Shown one piece after another: positions 52,702-63,493 of a stretch of DNA of 64,000 bases. Under the pieces are notes generated by a model that saw nothing but the letters and a program-made list of their open reading frames with translations, ran no database searches and was not told the origin of the DNA. Origin of the DNA: Gautieria morchelliformis (lineage: Eukaryota; Basidiomycota; Agaricomycetes; Gomphales; Gomphaceae). Location: the NCBI GenBank assembly GCA_015179125.1, contig WHVA01000472.1, positions 1-64,000 on the forward strand. Direction: 5' to 3'. A program made the position numbers and the translations under genes. Positions within the stretch are counted from its first letter, which is position 1, and each line of letters opens with the position of its first letter.

Positions 52702-55307
52702 ATGCTGAGCGCCATTGCGGCGAGGAAAGCTGCACAAGCTGCTAAACAAGAACAATTCAGGCCACACAACGATGCGAACGACGCCTCCGAAATGGCCCAG
52801 GCCCCAGTCTTATCAGGGTCCGGGTCTGCTACTCCGCAGAAAAGGAAAGCAAAGGGCGGGGATGTGCCTCGAAAAATCTCTCTAAAACGGGCGAAAAAGC
52901 TGACTACTGCTGATATTGGGCGTACAAGATACTTTGATGTCGAACAGCCCATAGAATATTTCAACGATGATGACTTACGACCTAATTCCAGAGGCTCACC
53001 CAGTCCATCTATCCAAAATTCTACTCCAGAGCATGGTTTGGCCAGTGGCTTCGTGACTGAGGACCATGGCACAAATAGAGGATACTCTCCTAGCAGACCA
53101 GTTTTCGACTCTTCGGACGAAGACGAGGAGGAATTAGGGCATGAAAGCCATCCAAATCCTCCAGGAAATACTCTAGAAACAAGCTCCAGTACATCTCTAA
53201 AAGTGTCACGTCAGTTATTTGTCCCAAGACTGGATTTAAACTGCTTTCGGATCACCAGTGGTGAAATTGAAATCCTGGACATCTCACTAGATGTTGATGA
53301 TTTGACCGGCACCCTCATCCTTTTCCCCCCAGGACATTCGCTTACATTCGTTGGTGCCGCCTACATCACCCTTCTTCAAGGATCTATCGAGATGCTGGGT
53401 ACCCCGCTCCAACCGTCACTCCAGTCCCATCGTGTATTTTCTCCACGATGCAGTCCGCTGGTGACCCTAGAAACTCCTGATATCTCCAACGTCGAGAGAC
53501 ACTCTGATGGCTCAGACGGCTCAAAAGAGACACTCCTTCCACATCGAATACGGAATGCTGTCAGTGCTTCAGACAGTGTCGTGGTGATAAACCCCCTCAT
53601 ATCCGGTGTTGAAGGCTTGGGAAAGGTTTGTCGAATTTTTGACGGGGTTTTTGACGTTGGCTTCGATGTACGCGAGAAAGATGCTGAGGATGCAATCGGT
53701 GTAGAGGGTTTTCATCCCGTGCGTTCTATAAACAACATCAACATTGACATTACTCATTTCTGTTGATGTGCTGGAAAAAGATAAGCCCTCACTTTCGTAA
53801 CCACCCGCAGCTGCAGCCATTCTTGATGCCAGAATCCTGGGATGAATCCCTGGACTCTGCTGTCCCGTCACTCTCCTCATCAGACGAGGTTACACCACTC
53901 GCGTCGAGCCGTTCATTCGTGGCCCTTATAAGAGGCCCTAAAAAATGCGGTAAAAGCACCTTTGCACGTACACTGCTGAATCGATTGACCACAAGGTATT
54001 ATTATTATTTCTCAATCGTCGTATTATTTGTACATTAGAGCATTCTTTTCTGTGGATGTTTACCTGCCTTCTAACATTCTGAAATTAGATATCGGCGTGT
54101 CGCGTTTCTAGAATGCGACCTAGGTCAATCAGAATTTACTCCTGGAGGAATGGTTGCCCTAAATATAGTCTCAAAGCCTGTCTTTGGTATGCTCTTACTG
54201 CTCTTTAAATTTGTCCCTGTGTGTCGGTAATCATTTGCCACCATGTGCTCGTTTGTTGCAGGCCCCCCATTCACACATCCGATCATGCCATACCGTGCGC
54301 ACTATGTTGGACATTCGACACCCCGCTCAAGCCCCTCGCATTATTTAGCTTGTATACAAGCACTTATCCAGACCTACAGGATGGATGTGAAATATGCCTA
54401 CCAGGCAGATGACATCTCCGATGAAGAGGGGCTGCAAGAGACATCGCCAAAAATGACCGATAATAGGCTGGAATCCTTCGTTCCCCTTGTAGTGAACACC
54501 CAAGGCTGGCTTAAGGGCCTTGGGGGCGATCTGCTGCGAAAAATCGAGGAAATTGTCGATGCATCGGATATCTTTGATTTAGATACGAAGCCAGCAACTT
54601 TTCCTCAGAGAAACCAACATACCCACCCTTGTAACACGCGGTTACATGCCGTTCAACCGATTCTCTCGTCACCATTAGCAGCGTATTACACACCGGCTGA
54701 CCATCGGTCGCTCTCAATTCTCTCATACTTCCATTCACACTTTTCTACTAGGGGGAGGGAGGTTAGATCCTGGTCGACCGAACTTCCGCTGTGCGCCCAT
54801 CAGCCATGGGAGGTGGACTGTAAAGAAGCTATCCAGCGCTTCGTCCTCGTAGGCGCAGGACTTGAGGACGTTATTCCGGAAGAGCTGGCTCACGCCATTA
54901 ATTGTGGCCTCGTGGCGTTAGTTTGCGACGAGGATACTACATTGGATTCGTCAGTCACTGAGAATGATTCATGCCTATATACACAAGGGGCACCTGTTTC
55001 CTCGCCGAACACTTCTCGCTGCCTGGGGCTCGCTCTCGTCAGAGGTGTCGACGCCACGATGGACATACTCCACCTCCTCACCCCCGTCTCACCCACCCTG
55101 TTTCATAAGTGCCATGTCCTTGTCATGGGCGAGCTTGAACTTCCCGCATGGGGTATGCTTGACTTTAGGCAGGGTCAAAACGAAGGCGTCGCAGGCATCA
55201 AGTGGGGGAAGGTACCATACCTTCAGATGGGTGGCCGCGAATCGGCTGCCATTGGTGGGACGAGGAGACGAGTGAGGAAGAATTTGATGAGGAGGAGTCA
55301 GATTTAA
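52702..55307 (+). CDS. grc3: GRC3, polynucleotide 5'-hydroxyl kinase
   Basis: It starts at ATG 52702 (MLSAIAARKAAQAAKQEQFR). A basic N-terminal region with an acidic patch (FDSSDEDEEEL) precedes the Clp1/Grc3 N-domain (VSRQLFVPRLDLNCFRITSG). After an intron near 53713-53778 the P-loop is GPKKCGKSTFART, followed after another intron (about 53997-54090) by FLECDLGQSEFTPGGMVAL, the Clp1-family DxGQ region. The substrate lid and C-terminal domain run to TAA 55305-55307. GRC3 phosphorylates 5'-OH RNA ends and, with Las1, cleaves and processes the ITS2 spacer of pre-rRNA; it also supports rDNA transcription termination. Three introns are visible. No defect is seen. Adjacent genes TSR2 and RQC1 are also ribosome-related. 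Confidence 0.9.
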
Positions 55308-55727
55308 TGAGGTGGCAGATAGTGTTCCGCATCTTCGCCAGGAATGGAGAGCATATCGAGGTCTTTCTATAGCACAATCCTGTATTAATGGCAGTGGAAC
55401 CCGACTCCGTATTGCAGATTGATTGACGAAGAACGTCCCATATACTGTAGCCAGAGAGATGTACGTTTTGCATAGTCAGGTATTGTTATGCGCTTTCAAA
55501 CAACACCAGCGCCATATATGAAGGTGGATCTGGTCTGATCTTCATCATCAAGGGGTCGACACTGAAATGTGCAATATGGATTGCAGTAAAAACAGACTAT
55601 AGGTATTAATCACAGTATTTGAAAGAAACTTGAACTTTGAACGGTACAGCGCTGTTGATTGACACCGTAACAAATTTGGAAGCGCGTCTAAGCTTACGTA
55701 TTGGGCCAGTGACGTTAGAATTGCCTC
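55308..55727. other. Intergenic between GRC3 and RQC1
   Basis: This holds the presumed 3' end of GRC3 and promoter of the next gene. No other feature is seen. Confidence 0.5.
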
Positions 55728-58698
55728 ATGCCACCGCGTCTCAGTAAAAGACAACAGCGAGAACAGGAAGAGCTTGAAGCTCTGGCAGGGCCTTCAAAGA
55801 CGCAAAGCGAGGAGAATGTAACTGATGATCGTAACGAACCATGGGAGCGAAGGGATGTGTCAGGTGGAGGAGGAGTCATTGGTTTCGCGGCGGTAGGTCT
55901 GATCCTCGTATCTCGAAGGATATCTGACTTCGATTCAGCTCGCAGGAGAAGATGATGCCATTCCTGAGAGTGAGGATGATGAGCTGCTTGTTGCGTCAAT
56001 GTCGAAGAAGGCATGTTTGCTCCTAGCGTAATACTCTGCTCTGACTCAATCTCAGTCAAAGAAAAAGAAAAAGAAACAGAGCGTTAGCCACTCCGTTAAT
56101 GAAGTTGAAGCCACGCCATCGAAGCCTCCCAAAAGGAAGCCCAAGACTCGCGAGGTCTCCAAGCTAAAGGCCAGCAAGGATGATGACTTTGAGAAGGCAC
56201 TCGCAGAGCTCTCTGAGAAGTGGGCGCTCTCGGATTATTCTTTGGAAAGTTTAATAATGCAGGTAAAGGCGCTCATCTTCACATACTACCGAGCCCTCCG
56301 GGACAATGTCGGACACCCTCTCCTCATTCAATGCATTGAAGTGCGTTTCCTCTGGCAATAACTTTTCTGTTCTGAGCGACTTTTAGCAACCTATTTTGCG
56401 TGTCACTCAGGAACCTCGACCCAGAAACTGAACTGCGCCGGTTTTTTGGATCCAAAGTTGTATGTATGCATTCTCTATTCAGCAACATGTCCCCCCAATG
56501 ATTTCTTTTAGATTACTTCTACTAGTTCTTCTCGCCCTACAAAAATACGCTCTCATCTCGTGCGCCCGCAACCAACGTGGCCACCGGCACATTATCGTGC
56601 TGGTCTGTCAATGCGGGCGCTCACCTCCCAAGAAGTGGACCAAAAAGGAACAGGCGTTGGTCCAGACAATCGAGAGCGTTGGTGGACTTTTGAAGCGAGC
56701 CCTAGGTATAAAGGAACTACGTATGAGTACTTACAATGTGTGATGGGTGGAGGTGAGGCGAATACGCGCACAGCGAGTGGTGTCGCTGATGAAGTATGAG
56801 CGTGAAGATCCTCAATTGTTTTATAATCTCATGCATGGGATGCCATGGCATGCAGACACGCTGCTTCAGATGGCAGAAGTGTTCCGCCATCGAGAAGGTA
56901 AGCATTTCTGTCTTCTTCCTTATTATGTGAGGTCGACACAATATCCATAGAATACTCTACCGCTGCCGACTTTATGTCCCGCGCACTATTTGCGTATGAG
57001 CGTGCGTTTTCAGGCGCATTCAATCTTACAACGGGTATACATCGACTCGACTTTGACCATGTCGAAAATCGTGTATTTTTCCTAGCTCTTGCACGGAACG
57101 TTATGTAGATCTCTCCTCATTGATACAATTTTTGTTTTTGATTTACTACCCTTGTGCAGAGATCTTAATCGACGTGGTACACCTCGTACAGCATTTGAAT
57201 TCGCCCGGCTCCTCCTCACGCTGGAACCACACACTGACCCACATGGTGCCCTTTTGCATCTTGATTATCTTGCCATCAAGGCTGGTCAAGCTCAGTGGTT
57301 ACTCGGGGTGTGGGATGCATACGCAAATATGGATCTCGGTAAAGACGGAGAGGCACGATTTGATGTTACGATCTTGCCAGGCTGGTGCTGGTCGAGGGCA
57401 TTAGCGTTATTCGAGAAAGAGGACGAAGGCCATGCTGTGTGCCTCCTTGTTGCTTTTTTTATCCTAAGACAGGCTAATACTTCATAGGAACATCTGGAAA
57501 GTACTCAGGCGTTAAAGGACGCGATTTTGGCTTTCCCCAGTATCGCCCCACTACTCTCAGACAAGATCGATTTGTCAATATCTCCCGAACTACGGAAGTT
57601 GGATGCTTTTAAGATCGTCACTGACTACAAGTTCGCTCATGAATCTCATGACCGGCGAATCTTTGACTAATGTTGCCTCCCAAACAGCGTATATCGTGAC
57701 GAGTACTCCACCTCGCATATCCACCTCCTTTCACACATCTATGCTACTCGATCATCTTCGTTATGGAAGACCCCCGAACGCGCCGCTTGGCTTCTCAATA
57801 CACTCAACTCACTTAATCCGTCCTCATTCACAGATCCCATGTCACCTCGTCCGCGCGCAAGGCTTCAAAGCCTCTTCTCCTCCCACTCCAATATTACTGA
57901 AGCAATATACCGCCATGTTATAGTTGTTTCGCCGCTCGCACCTGAATTCCGACGTCTTACAGTATTTCTCCCAACGGAGGTGACGAATCGCCTGACGCAG
58001 ACTATAGAAGGCGACCCATTGCCGCCTGTGACAGCTGTGAGCGTCTACGACGACGCATACTTCTCAGAAGCGGTAGATGAGACCCGGAGAGGTGCTGCAG
58101 GACACAGGATGGCTGACCTGCCGCAGAGGTGGCGCATTCCATTGAATCTTGGCCAACTGCAGGTATGTGACGTCTCGAAGGGAGGTGCTCAAACGTAGCT
58201 TGCTAATGAAATGACCTCCGTTTGAAGGCTATGTTTGACGCACACCCTGAGATTGTAGAGAGATTGCGCGAGGAGGGGGTTGATATCGATCAATTGGCAG
58301 GAGAATTTCCGGCAGAGTTGATGGAGGCTGTGATGGGAAGGGCCGATCAAGCTGTCGACGGGGCCATGGAGGCAGGAAGGATGCCTGGCGGCGAGGTTGT
58401 CTTCGAGCATGACGGGCCCAACAGGTCGGATGATGAGGACGTGGGCGACCCTGTAGAGGCGGAGGGTAGCGAAAACGAGGATGAAGACGAACCGGTGAGC
58501 CAACCTGAGTTCTCGCTGATGACGATGCCAATGTTGGGACAGTTTTTTCCTGTGCGCGTCGTGCAGAACATTTTTAGTCGTCTATGGAGGCGCACCGCTG
58601 AAACAGATGAGGCCTCTGGTTCAGATTCGGACAGAGATGGCGACAGGCCCAGAACAGCGTCAGATCGCGAGGGGCCAAGGACAGACGACGTGGATTAG
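55728..58698 (+). CDS. rqc1: RQC1/TCF25-family subunit of the ribosome quality control complex
   Basis: It starts at ATG 55728 (MPPRLSKRQQREQEELEALA), which is typical for the family. A basic stretch (SKKKKKKQSV) is followed by FEKALAELSEK, LDPETELRRFFGSKV, the conserved RWWTFEASPRYKGTTYEYLQ block and the TCF25 core (YEREDPQLFYNLMHGMPWHADTLLQMAEVFRH, TAADFMSRALFAYERAF, RGTPRTAFEFARLLL, HLDYLAIKAGQ, WCWSRALALF). The C-terminus has AHPEIVERLREEGVDIDQLA. The protein works with Ltn1 and Rqc2 on stalled 60S subunits and favours K48-type ubiquitin chains. Many short introns are present; one (56011-56055) seems to use a GC donor. Stop TAG at 58696-58698. Exon borders in the middle were not all resolved. 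Confidence 0.88.
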
Positions 58699-58904
58699 CC
58701 TTGGTTTCTTTACTTAAGTCCCATTGGGATTGGTTATTGATTAATCAACGTCTGGTTCTACAGTGGCTAAGTGTCAGTATTTTTCAGCTAGTTAATAACT
58801 CTGAACTGAAAAGGATAGAGTGATGACTATACCGGTAGTTGGTTTACAGAAGTAATGCATAATGTTAATTTGCATGGTGCCTTGAATTATGAGAAGCTTT
58901 CAAA

Positions 58905-58918
58905 ACATACTTGCGAAG
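58905..58918. repeat. Target-site duplication, left copy
   Basis: ACATACTTGCGAAG, identical to 60556-60569. The two copies flank the LINE-derived insertion. Confidence 0.85.
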
Positions 58919-60555
58919 AGAGAGAGAGAGAGAGAGAAAATCAATTAGAGTGCTCGAAGCGCATGGCGCTTATGGTGCACTGTAAGCTACATGTAGGTCT
59001 ATGGCAAGCTACTTCAACGAAGGGAGGATATCGCAGTAAGACTACAGGAGGGAGAGTGAGGGCAGTGCATTTCATGAGGTTGAGAGGGATAAAAACGAGA
59101 TCCCAGGGTAAGCTAGTAACAGCTTAACCTCTGCGGCACCACAATTATTAATGTTACTAGATGTTGATGGGCATAAGGAGGGAGTACTGGTTGTGTGTAG
59201 GCTCGTTCTCGAGGACCTGCATCGGGTAATAAATGATGGGTATCGGTATGGGGCAGTGGTCAGAGGTGGTGATATGCGAGGGAGGCAGTGGATTAGTTGA
59301 CATCTATTATTCATGGTAGAGGCCATCTACGGTAGCAGTCCGCTGAAGGTGACGCTCAAGGATATGTTTGCATGCAGGGCATTTGCAGTCGGTTGCCGAA
59401 TGGGGGCCGTTGCAGAGGGAACATTTCCGGACAATGTGTTGGCATGTGAAGACCTCACTGCAGTTGTTCACATTGGCACATTTGCAGCCATGTGTGAGAT
59501 GTGGTCCTGAGAATAGGCCACATTTTGTCTTGTCTTTACAGGAGTGTGCAAAGTGACCGAAGCGATAACAGTTGAAGCATTGTGGGGGGTGGCGTGTGAA
59601 CCACATGGTTGAGTGGAGGCATCCTTGATACGCAATATGCTGCTTGATGCAGTTGTTAGCAGTGTCGAGATCACTGAGATATAGGATCAGGGAGGAGTGC
59701 ATTTTTGCATTTTGTCGAGGAGAGCGAGATATGAACTCGGCATGCTGGAGCATGGAGGGGTGCATAATGATATGCTCGTTTTGGTCCAACAGGGTGGCGA
59801 TGTCATCGCTGTCTTGTGATGGATCGAAGGAGGTGGGAAATCCATGGACAATGATGGGGTATAACCTGGGGGCAATGGAGAGGTTGACGGACAATTTGGG
59901 GAGCCATTGGCGAGAAGTCCTGACGAGGTCGTTCCGTTCATCCTCAGAGCAGGTAGAGATCCAAATGTCTCCACTTCTGTGGTGACCAACGGCTCTGATA
60001 TGAACCGTGCAGTCTTCTTCTCTAACATTCCTGTCGGTGTCTGGGATGACCAGCAAGTTCCCCACCAACATCCTGCTTCACTGAGCGCTTTGTTGACCTG
60101 TCCTTCAGGTCTGCGTCTGACAGACCAGCAAAAACCGGCTCCTGACGGTTGGCCTGGGAGAGTGTAAGTTCAAATTTAGTGTCGCGACGGGGTGGAGTGG
60201 GTTTGGAGGGTGTGTGTGGCGAGTTATCGGCGAGTACGGAGGCATAAGAGCGATGCTGGTTGGAGCAGCAAGGCCTATGTGGGCTGAGATGGATTCGAGC
60301 TTTTCACAGATGGTGGAGATTCAAGGGTCGAGATGTGAGTTCCTGAAGGTGGTGCAGGCCGAGGAGATGAGGTTGCGTGCGTTGTGTAGTGTGTCAATAG
60401 GAATTGAGCACGTTTTTGCGCCTTTTGTTTTAGGAAAGGCAATGCTATGTATGAGATCATGTAGTTTATTGAGCGCATTATTTATGGTATCAGAGGAAGG
60501 GGATTCAGGAGGGTCTAAGTCCGTAGGTGGTGGTTGCGGAGTGAGAGCCATCTTC
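58919..60555 (-). mobile_element. LINE-derived insertion carrying only ORF1
   Basis: This 1637-bp insertion is flanked by a 14-bp direct repeat ACATACTTGCGAAG (58905-58918 and 60556-60569). On the minus strand it begins four bases before an ATG and ends in a (CT)n tail, next to the left repeat. No endonuclease or reverse transcriptase sequence is present. Target-primed reverse transcription by enzymes of another LINE would leave such long duplications and a simple-repeat tail. It is either a non-autonomous derivative or an internally deleted copy. Confidence 0.8.
59307..60551 (-). pseudogene. LINE ORF1 (Gag-like zinc-knuckle protein), frameshifted
   Basis: It starts at ATG 60551 (MALTPQPPPTDLDPPESPSS). 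An N-terminal helical segment runs to about 60318, where a TGA interrupts it. Similarity resumes in another frame (SYASVLADNSPHTPSKPTPP) and changes again near 60080, before the long C-terminal frame (60071-59307). That frame has HRSGDIWISTCSEDERN and three CCHC-like knuckles: CFNCYRFGHFAHSC, CGLFSGPHLTHGC and CSLCNGPHSATDC. This layout is typical of ORF1 in fungal Tad-like LINEs, whose product binds the element RNA. At least two frameshifts or stops make it inactive. Confidence 0.82.
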
Positions 60556-60569
60556 ACATACTTGCGAAG
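60556..60569. repeat. Target-site duplication, right copy
   Basis: ACATACTTGCGAAG, identical to 58905-58918. Confidence 0.85.
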
Positions 60570-61209
60570 CTGAACCGGCCAGCTAAGCTAACTAAGTCTA
60601 GGCCCAAGCGTGGAAGTGTAAGGTAAATGTCAGACAATGCCGAAATTCCATATGTTTTCGACCATATCAAGCCTGATAAATGACATCACCTGATGACATT
60701 CCACTATATATGGATCTACACTGGACGGTTGCACAGCTTTGCACAGATGAAGGAATTTATATATGGTTGCAAGGAATATTCATGCAATGTATTTCACTGT
60801 TTGGCTCTCCTGCTTCATGATCAGTACTCTTGTACTCTAACCAACTCGACACTATGGCTGCAGCTGTGGGATTAACAGGTATGTCGCAGAGAACGTATCA
60901 TGACTGCTGGTAGCATTCTAATGACTCCAATCAGCGAGTATCATTGCCGTTCTCAAGCTCACTGGAGCGACTATCAGTGTATGCTACAACTATGGAAGAG
61001 GCGTCAGGAATGCATCGAGAGGCAAGGAAAGGGTCATTGATCAGATGTTGGGACTCCATAAAGTGCTTGACAACTCCTTCAACTTGCGGAGAACCTGTAC
61101 CTCTTGGGATATGAGGCCCTGTGCAGTATTGTGTTCAACTGGTAGAAGAAGTCTGTAAAGATGAGCAGAATATTATGTTCTGTTTCACCATCAATGATAA
61201 TGCAATTAC
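60570..61209. other. Intergenic, no gene seen
   Basis: No coding region, tRNA or repeat is recognised between the LINE relic and the MULE relic. Confidence 0.45.
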
Positions 61210-61878
61210 TTACTCTTCTTCAAGAGCACAAAGTTGGGCTTTGACTTGCTGTTTTGGAAAGTTTGGTGTATTTCCCATGTGACGAAGCTTCTTCTGATGG
61301 TTTGACCAGCATTGCCGAATATGAAAGTTACATAGGATGAGCCAGATCTTGGGCCACACCTGGATCAGTGCACCTCGCTCCTTTGTGTCAGTGTCCATTA
61401 TAGCAACAGAGGGCACAAAGGCCATCCCATTTTGTGTACCCAGAGAGTCTCACCATAACAACAAGAGGTCCACCCAAATCTGGATGTCATACCTAGCATG
61501 TGTGGCTTTACTGCCAGTGGGGGCTGGAAACAGAAAAAAAGCCAGTGGGACTCCCAACTTCGCCTCTCCAATACCCATTGCAATGAAAAGCAACACTTGT
61601 GAGTCACATACCCCAAACATACCATCTAAAATTAGCTGCCTTTGATGTGCGAATTGCCATGCTGCTTGCTTCATTTCCTTTGTGTGGATACAAATACAGA
61701 GGCGGTCCTTTTGCACTACTCTAGCTTGATAATGAAATATTGCTGATGCAATATCAGGCTTATAGTTTGGGGATTCAGGATTAATCCAGTTGTCAATGTT
61801 GTCCTGAGCCATGTGCTTGACATCAATCCCATGCAATCTTGAAAATTTCCAATATAAATGACTTGAATTGGAGGGCAA
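61210..61878 (-). pseudogene. MULE-type transposase fragment
   Basis: On the minus strand from 61878: a helical region (YWKFSRLHGIDVKHMAQDNI), then the MULE catalytic domain with LDGMFGVCDSQVLLFIAMG (first Asp), GVPLAFFLFPAPTG, VAIMDTDTKERGAL (second Asp) and KIWLILCNFHIRQCWSNHQ. An in-frame TGA at about 61450-61452 interrupts it where CGA or AGA would be expected. The N-terminal DNA-binding part, most of the C-terminus and the ends of the transposon are missing. It resembles MULE transposases common in mushrooms. It is a dead fragment. Confidence 0.8.
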
Positions 61879-62461
61879 AATTTCATAGCGGACATTGGCT
61901 GTTGCAGGATTTAAGGTAGACTGCCCACTGTATAGCTTAGCACGGCACAGGTCTTGATTGCAAGTCTGTATAGCTGCAATGCTATAACAGAGGCATCAAC
62001 ATGTGGACTTGTGAAATCACAAAGGAAAAAAACTACTCACCTTGCACCATCATTCAACTATTATAATGCTACCTGCCACACATGTTCATGCAACGGAACA
62101 GGTGGAAGTCGCTCCATTAAACTCTGGCGGCAACCATCATTGTGCAACAATATGCTGGTGATCTGTCGTATATGGATGGATATTGGACGGGAGATATGTG
62201 ATATCCAAATGAGCTAGACATTCTGTAAAATCATATGGAGCTTTTCGTTGCCATTTCTTTTCATTGATGTCCAGCCCCTTCGTTTTGAGTTATTGGTCAT
62301 ATTTAGCCTTGCATGCATCAGTGCTCATACCAGACTGACTTTTGCATCAAATGGAAGTAATATAAGGGTGTCTATAATGAAGGAAGAATTGCACTATTCC
62401 CTACCACTGTAATAGATGGTGAGTGTACTCCTTAGCTCCTGTACCTCCACAAGTGGCCCAC
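61879..62461. other. Intergenic up to the gypsy LTR
   Basis: No gene is supported. The LTR of the next element starts at 62462. Confidence 0.45.
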
Positions 62462-62843
62462 TGTGAGGGCAACACTAATGACGAAGCCACAACCAAAGAT
62501 ACTCAAGGAGATAAAAGCCGATACTAGGACAATGACCAACTGTGTAGTGGGTATCCTCAGGTTATAACTCTACCAACGATAGATACATGGGGACTTGCCT
62601 GTGTAGTGGGTATCCTCAGAGATCAAGCTGAGGAAACGCCACCACACGGGCTACAGTCTTATAGCGCTGGCAAGGCTTACATAATAGGAGAGATGGAAAC
62701 TTGTAGAAGGTTACGGAAAGTGATGGAAGGTCATGGAAAGTGACGGAATGTGACATGTGATGGAATGTGACATGTGACAGAAGGTGATGGAAACTCATGG
62801 AAGGAAATAGAAACTTGTGGAAGGAAACATGTGAACCCTGACA
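62462..62843 (-). repeat. gypsy 3' LTR, 382 bp
   Basis: It has TG...CA ends and a purine tract directly inside. It contains repeated GGAAGGTGATGGAAA-like words (62690-62830) and two copies of TGTGTAGTGGGTATCCTCAG (62540-62560, 62599-62619). Confidence 0.85.
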
Positions 62844-62854
62844 TCACCCCCCTT

Positions 62855-63451
62855 TCAATGCTTGTCGTCCCGACAAGCACAGCTGCCACCTAGCCCCCAA
62901 CATCCACCGAGACATCGTTTCCAAGTATTCCACAGGCGGGACCACCATCTCTCCTGGCCCTTCCCTTCCTGGTAGCGTAGGTCAATGATGAGCTCAGGGG
63001 GATTGGGGTCCATGGGCAAGTGTGGCCCTCGGAACCTTGCTCGACGTATTCGCTCTCCTGCCACGTTACGGAAACGCCGCCCCACCCAGCCTTCGAAAGT
63101 GTAGGGGGTTCCACAAGGGGGGGTTCCATTGTTGAGGAAGACAGGGTCGCCGATGTAGTACGTGTTCTCTCGTCTGTGTCGGGGTCTGAGGAATGCGAGT
63201 GCAGGGCAAGTGGGCGCCTGACTCTTCGCTGGTGTGAGGTCCTCAGAGCTGATGGACCACTTTGAAGACCATGCGACGTCGAGATCACGGCAGTCAAGCA
63301 TCCTTTGTAGCTTGGCTTCACTGGCTGCTCTGGATGACGAGAAGCCGGAGAAGTGCAGGAGGGTGGGATCGACACGTGACATGTTTGGCAGGTCAGAGAG
63401 GTTTTGGGTGAAGCTGGGGAGGGCAACAAGCTCAATGGCAGGCGAGGACAT
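62855..63451 (-). CDS. Accessory ORF after pol in the gypsy element, unknown function
   Basis: A 198-codon frame starting at ATG 63451, 42 bp after the pol stop, and ending exactly at the polypurine tract (TGA 62857-62855). I recognise no domain. The N-terminal half is Ser/Leu-rich; the middle has GDPVFLNNGTPPCGTPYTFEGWVG; the C-terminus is Trp/Arg/Cys-rich (WWSRLWNTWKRCLGGCWG, then CAC). There is no signal peptide or clear transmembrane helix, although the C-terminal Trp/Cys cluster could contact membranes. Its position is that of env in other retroelements, but nothing shows an envelope function. The other gypsy element of this window has no such ORF. Confidence 0.6.
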   Translation of the reverse strand: MSSPAIELVALPSFTQNLSDLPNMSRVDPTLLHFSGFSSSRAASEAKLQRMLDCRDLDVAWSSKWSISSEDLTPAKSQAPTCPALAFLRPRHRRENTYYIGDPVFLNNGTPPCGTPYTFEGWVGRRFRNVAGERIRRARFRGPHLPMDPNPPELIIDLRYQEGKGQERWWSRLWNTWKRCLGGCWGLGGSCACRDDKH

Positions 63452-63493
63452 GGTTGATGGATGTGGTGGGGTCGATGCAGTGGAAGTGAGCGG

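Noticed and set aside
52660..52767. Longer TSR2 N-terminus starting at 52767
   Set aside because: The extension overlaps the GRC3 coding sequence and is not similar to the TSR2 family; the ATG at 52659 fits family length.
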